A stretch of 64,000 nucleotides of DNA from Triticum aestivum (taxonomy: Eukaryota; Streptophyta; Magnoliopsida; Poales; Poaceae): the NCBI RefSeq assembly GCF_018294505.1, contig NC_057809.1:508487914-508551913 (forward strand), read 5' to 3'. The position numbers were made by a program, and so were the translations under genes. Positions 58,851 to 64,000 of this stretch are shown here, piece by piece. The notes below the pieces were generated by a model. That model was not told the DNA's origin and searched no databases. It saw only the letters and a list, made by a program, of their open reading frames with translations. How positions within the stretch are numbered: position 1 is the first letter of the stretch; every line of letters starts with the position of its first letter.

Positions 58851-59323
58851 TGAGGGAGTCCTGGATTAGGGGGTGTCCAGATATCCGGACTATAACCTTT
58901 GGCCGGACTCTTGGACTATGAAGATACAAGATTGAAGACTTCGTCCCGTGTCCGGATGGGACTTTCCTTGGCATGGAAGGCAAGCTTGGCAATACGGATA
59001 TGTAGATCTACTCCCATTGTAACCGACTCTGTGTAACCCTAGCCCTCTCCGGTGTCTATATAAACCGGAGGGTTTTAGTCCATAGGACGAAGGACAATCA
59101 TACCATAGGCTAGCTTCTAGGGTTTAGCCTCTTTGATCTCGTGGTAGATCTACTCTTGTACTACCCATATCATCAATATTAATCAAGCAGGAGTAGGGTT
59201 TTACCTCCATCAAGAGGGCCCGAACCTGGGTAAAAACATTGTGTCCCTTGTCTCCTGTTACCATCCGCCTAGACGCACAGTTCGGGACCCCCTACCCGAG
59301 ATCCGCCGGTTTTGACACCGACA
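58851..59323 (+). repeat. 3' LTR of element C
   Basis: 473 bp, preceded by ggttcaggggctac, ended by ACACCGACA and followed by the target duplication atagg. Confidence 0.93.
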
Positions 59324-59578
59324 ATAGGAAACAAGGCCTAAGGTTCATACTTTCACTAGTGTAAGTCCTCTCAACAATACTAACATAATTGGATCACATA
59401 ACTATCCCTCAACATGCAACAAAGAGTCACTCCAAAGTCACTAATAGCGGAGAACAAACGAAGAGATTATGGTAGGGTATGAAACCACCTCAAAGTTATT
59501 CTTTCTAATCAATCCGTTGGTCTATTCCTATAAGTGTCACAAACAACCCTAGAGTTCGTACTAGAATAACACCTTAAG
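59324..59578 (+). mobile_element. WHAM-like Gypsy LTR, continuation
   Basis: Starts ataggaaacaaggcc, continuing exactly where 50621 left off, with typical phrases tatggtagggta and ggtctattcctataagtg. Cut at 59578 by the Sukkula-like LTR. The rest of this LTR is not in the window. Confidence 0.75.
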
Positions 59579-60511
59579 TGTAACACCCCGGATGTAACTT
59601 TCCCAATTTGTACTCCAACTCTTGCCGTTTCCGGCATTAAGTTATTTTATTTTCTCGGGTTCGGGTCTTTGTCTCCGTGTGTTGTTATCGTTGTTATGCA
59701 TCTCATATCCTGTCATCATGTGCATTGCATTTGCATACGTGTTCGTCTCATGCATTCGAGCATTTTCCCCGTTGTCCGTTTTGCATTCCGGTGCTTCGTT
59801 CTCCTCCGGTGGTCATTTCTACCTTTCTTTCGTGTGTGGGGATTAAATATTTCCGGATTGGACCGAGACTTGCCAAGCGGCCTTGTTTTACTACCGGTAG
59901 ACCGCCTGTCAAGTTTCGTATTATTTGGACTTCGTTTGATACTCCAACGGTTAACCGAGGGACCAAAAAGGCCTCGTGTGTGTTGCAGCCCAAAACCCTT
60001 CCATTTTGGCCCAAAACCCACCTTAGCCTTCTCCATCATCTAGATCGTTCGATCATGATCGCGTGGCCGAAAACCGCACCTCATTTGGACTCTCCTAGCT
60101 CCCTCTATGCCTATATATACCTCCCCCCATTCCAAATCCGGATCCCCCTCGTCCCTAACCCTAAAATCCCAGATCCGCCGCTGCCGGACACGTCCGGACG
60201 GCGCCGGACACGTCCGCTGCTCCTCGCTGCCGCCACGTGGCGCCTCCCCATACGCCCGCCGCCTCTCTCCGCCGCTGGCCCGCCGAGCCAGGCAGGGCCC
60301 CCGCGGGCCCATCCGCGCGCGCCGCCGCACCGCTGCTCCCCGCCGCCTGCCTCTTCTCCCCGACGCCGACGCCACGCCCCGCCGCCCGCCGCCACCACGC
60401 CGGCCGCCGCGAGCCCGCCACACCGCCGCCCGCGCCTCGCCACCGCCATCGCCGCGCGCCGCCGAACCTCGCCTCGCCACCGCCCACGGTCAACGGCGCC
60501 GGCAGCCGCGC

Positions 60512-60775
60512 TGTGATAGCCTGGCTTATTAGGGATGATAGACTACTCATATCAATAAGGAATTCCTTCTTTTCCAGGAGCCCATTCGGACAAAACTCCA
60601 AAGTTAAGCGTGCTCAGCTTGGAGTAGTGTCAGGATGGGTGACCGACCGGGAAGTTGCTCCCGGGTGCACACGAGTGAAGACAAAGTGCGCAGAAAAGAC
60701 TAGTATTGATCTGTGGGGCCAGTCTAGATCCCATCAGGAGTAACGACCACCGGCGGGTGTGTCCGGTGCGTTACA
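60512..60775 (+). repeat. 5' LTR of Cassandra element
   Basis: 264 bp; includes the 5S-like block and the downstream gtgcgcagaaaagactag phrase typical of Cassandra. Confidence 0.93.
60580..60667 (+). ncRNA. 5S rRNA-like block in Cassandra 5' LTR
   Basis: From gcccattcgg to gctcccgggtg the sequence follows the 3' two-thirds of plant 5S rRNA. It keeps the region of the internal pol III promoter: A-box-like agttaagcgtgct (60602-60614) and C-box-like gatgggtgacc (60634-60644). The first third of 5S is replaced by unrelated LTR sequence, so it is not a functional ribosomal gene; it may promote pol III transcription of the element. Confidence 0.85.
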
Positions 60776-60971
60776 AGTTGGTATCAGAGCCGACCCTCGC
60801 GGTTACATGGATGGTTGCGAACAGGTGCGTGGTCATGTTGTTCATGACGTTTGTGACCCGTCGTGGCACCCGGCATGGCACATGTACCGGACTGGAAGCA
60901 CAGACATTTGTGCCAAGAGGGAACGTTCTCGTGGCCCGACGAGGACGTTGGTTCCTCTGAGTGGGGGTGTA

Positions 60972-61235
60972 TGTGATAGCTTGGCTTATTAGGGATGATA
61001 GACTACTCATATCAATAAGGAATTCCTTCTTTTCCGGGAGCCCATTCGGACAGAACTCCAAAGTTAAGTGTGCTCAGCTTGGAGTAGTGTCAGGATGGGT
61101 GACCGACCGGGAAGTTGCTCCCGGGTGCACACGAGTGAGGACAAAGTGCGCAGAAAAGACTAGTATTGATCTGTGGGGCCAGTCTAGATCCCATCAGGAG
61201 TAACGACCACCGGCGGGTGTGTCCGGGGCGTTACA
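60972..61235 (+). repeat. 3' LTR of Cassandra element
   Basis: 264 bp, preceded by gagtgggggtgta and followed by the target duplication cgcgc. Confidence 0.93.
61040..61127 (+). ncRNA. 5S rRNA-like block in Cassandra 3' LTR
   Basis: Same block as in the 5' LTR with one C-to-T change in the A-box (aagttaagtgtg instead of aagttaagcgtg, a CpG site); C-box gatgggtgacc at 61094-61104 is kept. Confidence 0.83.
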
Positions 61236-64000
61236 CGCGCCTCTTCCTCGCCCCGGCCGTCTTCTTCTTCTCCGGCGAGGGATCCGGTCAACCTCGAAGA
61301 GCGTGCCCCGATCCTGATCTGCTACAGTAAACCATAGGTGGTGTTTTTTTCTTCTAAGTCCCAGAAATTCCAGTCCATGTGCTCCTGTTCGTCGTGCCGT
61401 AACTTTGCATCCGTAGATCCGATTCATGCATATAGCATATCAAAATGTTCATCTCAGAGAGTACATCATTTCATTCCATTGCATCATTTTCATTTGAGTT
61501 CATCTTGATGCCCAAAATGCTGTTAGAAGAGGGCTACTTGAGTTAATTGTCAGATCTGCTACTTCATTTAGGTTTTTGTCATTTTTGCCATGATTAATGT
61601 GTGCATGATATGCCCTGATGTTCTACATATGTTTTGTTAAGGGTTTTGTCATCTTTGCAGAGGTGCAACCCATGTATTTTTGTGATGTGTGTGGTGACTA
61701 GTGCAAGCTTGCAAAGTGGTGCACTTGGTAATTCTGTTTTCAGGGACTTAGCATTTCCACTAAGTCCTTGAGCTGTTTTTCTCATGATGCCATATGTTCA
61801 TGTTGTTTCCTAGTGATCCGTGCCTCTTTTGAGGATGATCAGTAAGGATGTTTTGTTAATCTTGTAGTGCTCTATCCATTCATATCTTTATTTGCAATTA
61901 TGGAGCATCCTAGCTTGAGTCACTCGAGCTCTACTTTTGCTACTTTGTGAATCTGGGCAGATTGTCAACTTGTTTGCAATTTTGCCGATGATGTTGCAGT
62001 TGATCCGTGCATGCTATGCTATTGTTCTTGCCATGTCTAGCTTGCATTTTGTGTGTTCTTGATAGACGTATGTTTAGTTTATCATGAATTGCACGTAGTG
62101 AGTGCATCGAGCTCGTAAACATGCCTACTTGAGCTATGTTTCAGCATGTGTCAGTTTTCACTGTCTGTGAACTGATTATGTTTTTGCGATGTTCACGTGC
62201 TTGTTAGTGTATTTTCTGATCCCTTTTGGCTCAAGGTCACTAAGGGACTTTTGTTAAGATCTTTGAGTAGCTCCATGCCATGCTTTACTTTGCCATGTTC
62301 AGGTCCTGTAGCATGTAGTTTTGTTGCTCCGAAGAGTGCTACCTGATCTGAAATTCCAGACAAGTGTTAATTTCACTAAGTCTGAGATCTGTTTGCCATA
62401 TGCATTTTTGCCATGCTTGTTTGAACCTGTTAATGGATGAATTGGCCGTAGCTCAGTGCTAGACTTTTGTTAAGCATCTTGAATGAATCCCTTCCATGTA
62501 TTTTGTTGTCATGTTTGGGTGCTGTAGCATGTTCATCTCATTGCATTTAGATGGCTACTTGCTGTAAATCGCAGAACGTGATCATATTTGAATTGCTTGC
62601 CATTTCCAAACCGTAACTCCGATTCCGGCGTTCTTTATATCATTTTCAAGCGATTTCATCTCATCTTTCCAGTGGCACACTTGGATTTCCAAGTTGAGGC
62701 CAGGTTCTTGCATTCCCTTGTCAAGTCTTGCATATGCATCCCGCATCGCATCCCGCATAGCATACCATCATTGCATCATATTGTTTGATCCTTGCACGTG
62801 GTTGATTGTGTCCTTGTTGCTTGTTTGTCTTGTTTGGGCATAGTCGGGAGACGAGTTCACTAACGAGGAGCCCGTTGAGTTTGCTTTCGAGGATCTAGTC
62901 AACTCTGACAACTATGCAGGCAAGATGATCATACCCTCTAAATCACTACTATCTTTGCTATGCTAGATTCCTCGCTCTTTTGCTATGCCAATGCTACGAT
63001 GCCTACCACTTGCTTTCAAGCCTCCCAAATTGCCATGTCAAACCTCTAACCCACCTTGTCCTAGCAAACCGTTGTTTGGCTATGTTACCGCTTTGCTCAG
63101 CCCCTCTTATAGCGTTGCTAGTTGCAGATGAAGATTGGAGGCCGTTCCTTGTTGGAACATTTATTTTCTTGTTGGGATATCATTATATTATCTTGTTATC
63201 TTAATGCATATATATACTTGGTAAAGGGTGGAAGGCTCGGCCTCTCGCCTAGTGTTTTGTTCCACTCTTGCCGCCCTAGTTTCCGTCATATCGGTGTTAT
63301 GTTCCCGGATTTTGCGTTCCTTACACGGTTGGTTTATAATGGGAACCCCTTGATAGTTCGCCTTGATTAAAGCTTTTCCAGCAATGCCCAACCTTGGTTT
63401 TACCATTTGCCACCTACGCCTTTTCTTTCCCTTGGGTTCTGCAAACTCAAGGGTCATCTTATTTTAACCCCCCAGGGCGAATGCTTCTCTTAGTGTTGGT
63501 CCAAACTGTCAGCCGCCGGTGGCTACCAGGAGCAACTCTGGGCTGGCCTACCGGAAGTTTGGACAATCTGAGTGTGCCCTGAGAAAGAGATATATGCAGC
63601 TCCTATCGGGATTTGGCGGCACATTCGGGCGGTGTTGCTGGTCTTGTTTTAACCTGTCGAAGTGTCTTGAAGAACCGAGATACCGAGTCTGATCGGAACG
63701 TCTTGGGAGGAGGTCCATTCCTTCGTTGACCGTGAGAGCTTGTCATGGGCTAAGTTGGGACTCCCCTGTAGGGATTTGAACTTTCGAAAGCCGTGCCCGC
63801 GGTTATGGGCAGATGGGAATTTGTTAATGTCCGGTTGTAGATAACTTGAACCTTAACTTAATTAAAATGAATCAACCGAGTGTGTTACCGTGATGGCCTC
63901 TTCTCGGCGGAGTTCGGGAAGTGGACACGGTGTTGGAGTAATGTTTGCGCAGATTGTTCTGTAGTTTCTCGCTCGCACTTTGCCTCCTCTTCTCGCTCTC

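Larger units (their letters stand above)
50622..59323 (+). mobile_element. Non-autonomous Gypsy-type element C, complete, 8702 bp
   Basis: Same family and layout as element B: 473-bp LTRs (50622-51094, 58851-59323), target duplication atagg at 50617-50621 and 59324-59328, gag-protease on plus, a noncoding block, and an antisense gene on minus. There is no RT, RNase H or integrase. caggggctac before the 3' LTR is the likely polypurine end. By hand the LTRs differ at about 8 of 473 sites, roughly half the divergence of B, so C is younger. It split a WHAM-like LTR cleanly. Confidence 0.94.
60512..61235 (+). mobile_element. Cassandra TRIM, complete, 724 bp
   Basis: Two 264-bp LTRs (60512-60775, 60972-61235) start TGTGATAGC and end GCGTTACA. 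A 196-bp internal part opens with the primer-binding site TGGTATCAGAGC (60779-60790, initiator Met tRNA type) and closes with gagtgggggtg. A perfect 5-bp target duplication cgcgc is at 60507-60511 and 61236-61240. Each LTR carries a 5S rRNA-like block. Cassandra elements encode no protein and depend on other retrotransposons. The LTRs differ at about 6 of 264 sites by hand count. Confidence 0.95.
59579..64000 (+). mobile_element. Sukkula-like long LTR, partial
   Basis: Begins TGTAACACCCCGGATGTAAC and goes on for 4.4 kb to the window end without any gene: a GC-rich part (60130-60510), then long T-rich noncoding DNA. This start and the very long noncoding LTR fit Sukkula, a Triticeae LARD whose LTRs are about 5 kb. 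A TATA-like ctatatata is at 60110-60118. A complete Cassandra TRIM is nested at 60512-61235. Frames in the GC-rich part on both strands are Pro/Arg/Ala-rich composition artefacts. Family name from memory. Confidence 0.75.

Noticed and set aside
59677..60601. Long frames in the GC-rich part of the Sukkula-like LTR
   Set aside because: Composition artefacts on both strands, low complexity, inside a noncoding LTR.
60580..60667. Functional 5S rRNA gene
   Set aside because: Only the 3' two-thirds of 5S is matched, inside a Cassandra LTR and repeated in the second LTR; not part of a 5S tandem array.
62588..63582. Small frames at the right end of the window
   Set aside because: Within the noncoding T-rich part of the Sukkula-like LTR; no support as genes.

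Overview
The window is plant nuclear DNA from a grass, almost certainly the wheat tribe (Triticum/Aegilops type). The evidence is the nested stack of LTR retrotransposons typical of Triticeae (BARE/Angela-type Copia LTRs, two Tat/Retand-type Gypsy elements resembling Fatima, WHAM-like and Sukkula-like LTRs, a Cassandra TRIM), Stowaway MITEs, and split genes with GT-AG introns. TE family names are from memory and were not checked against a database; the structural calls (LTR pairs, target-site duplications, domains, frames) were read from the sequence.

Layout: 1-21547 is one old Gypsy element (copy 1, minus strand) whose left end is cut by a Copia LTR (1-1521). It is interrupted at 9235-17914 by a complete 8.7 kb element ('element B', TSD cccgg). 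21548-22200 is the tail of a Harbinger-type transposase gene into which copy 1 inserted. 22.2-34.5 kb is a small gene island. It holds a DUF1668-family gene (minus, with one apparent frameshift), a 2.2 kb array rich in CCATGG palindromes, a ~1 kb element with ~200 bp inverted repeats carrying a GRF zinc-finger fragment, a six-exon RRM RNA-binding protein gene (plus) with two intronic Stowaway MITEs, and a nine-exon DGAT2 gene (minus) that converges on it. 35274-48975 is a second, nearly complete Gypsy element (copy 2, minus, 13.7 kb). 48976-50621 holds unclassified DNA, a Copia LTR fragment and half a WHAM-like LTR. 50622-59323 is a second element of the B family ('element C', TSD atagg). 59324-59578 is the rest of the WHAM-like LTR. 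59579-64000 is a long Sukkula-like LTR running off the window and containing a complete Cassandra TRIM (60512-61235, TSD cgcgc) with 5S rRNA-like blocks in both LTRs.

Host genes: the RRM gene and the DGAT2 gene both have complete reading frames after splicing (286 and 332 codons, worked out by hand). DGAT2 would make triacylglycerol at the ER; the RRM protein would bind RNA. The DUF1668 gene has no known function.

The most interesting theme is shared by all four Tat-type elements. Each carries an extra gene on the strand opposite gag-pol, between pol (or the end of the protease) and the 3' LTR. It encodes a PF04195-like ('gypsy-type transposon', Transposase_28) N-terminal domain followed by acidic/basic linkers and a coiled coil. 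In copies 1 and 2 the gene is split by the same six GT-AG introns, and in copy 2, B and C a TATA box lies about 100-130 bp before its ATG. Elements B and C lack reverse transcriptase, RNase H and integrase but keep gag-protease and this antisense gene, so they look like non-autonomous partners.
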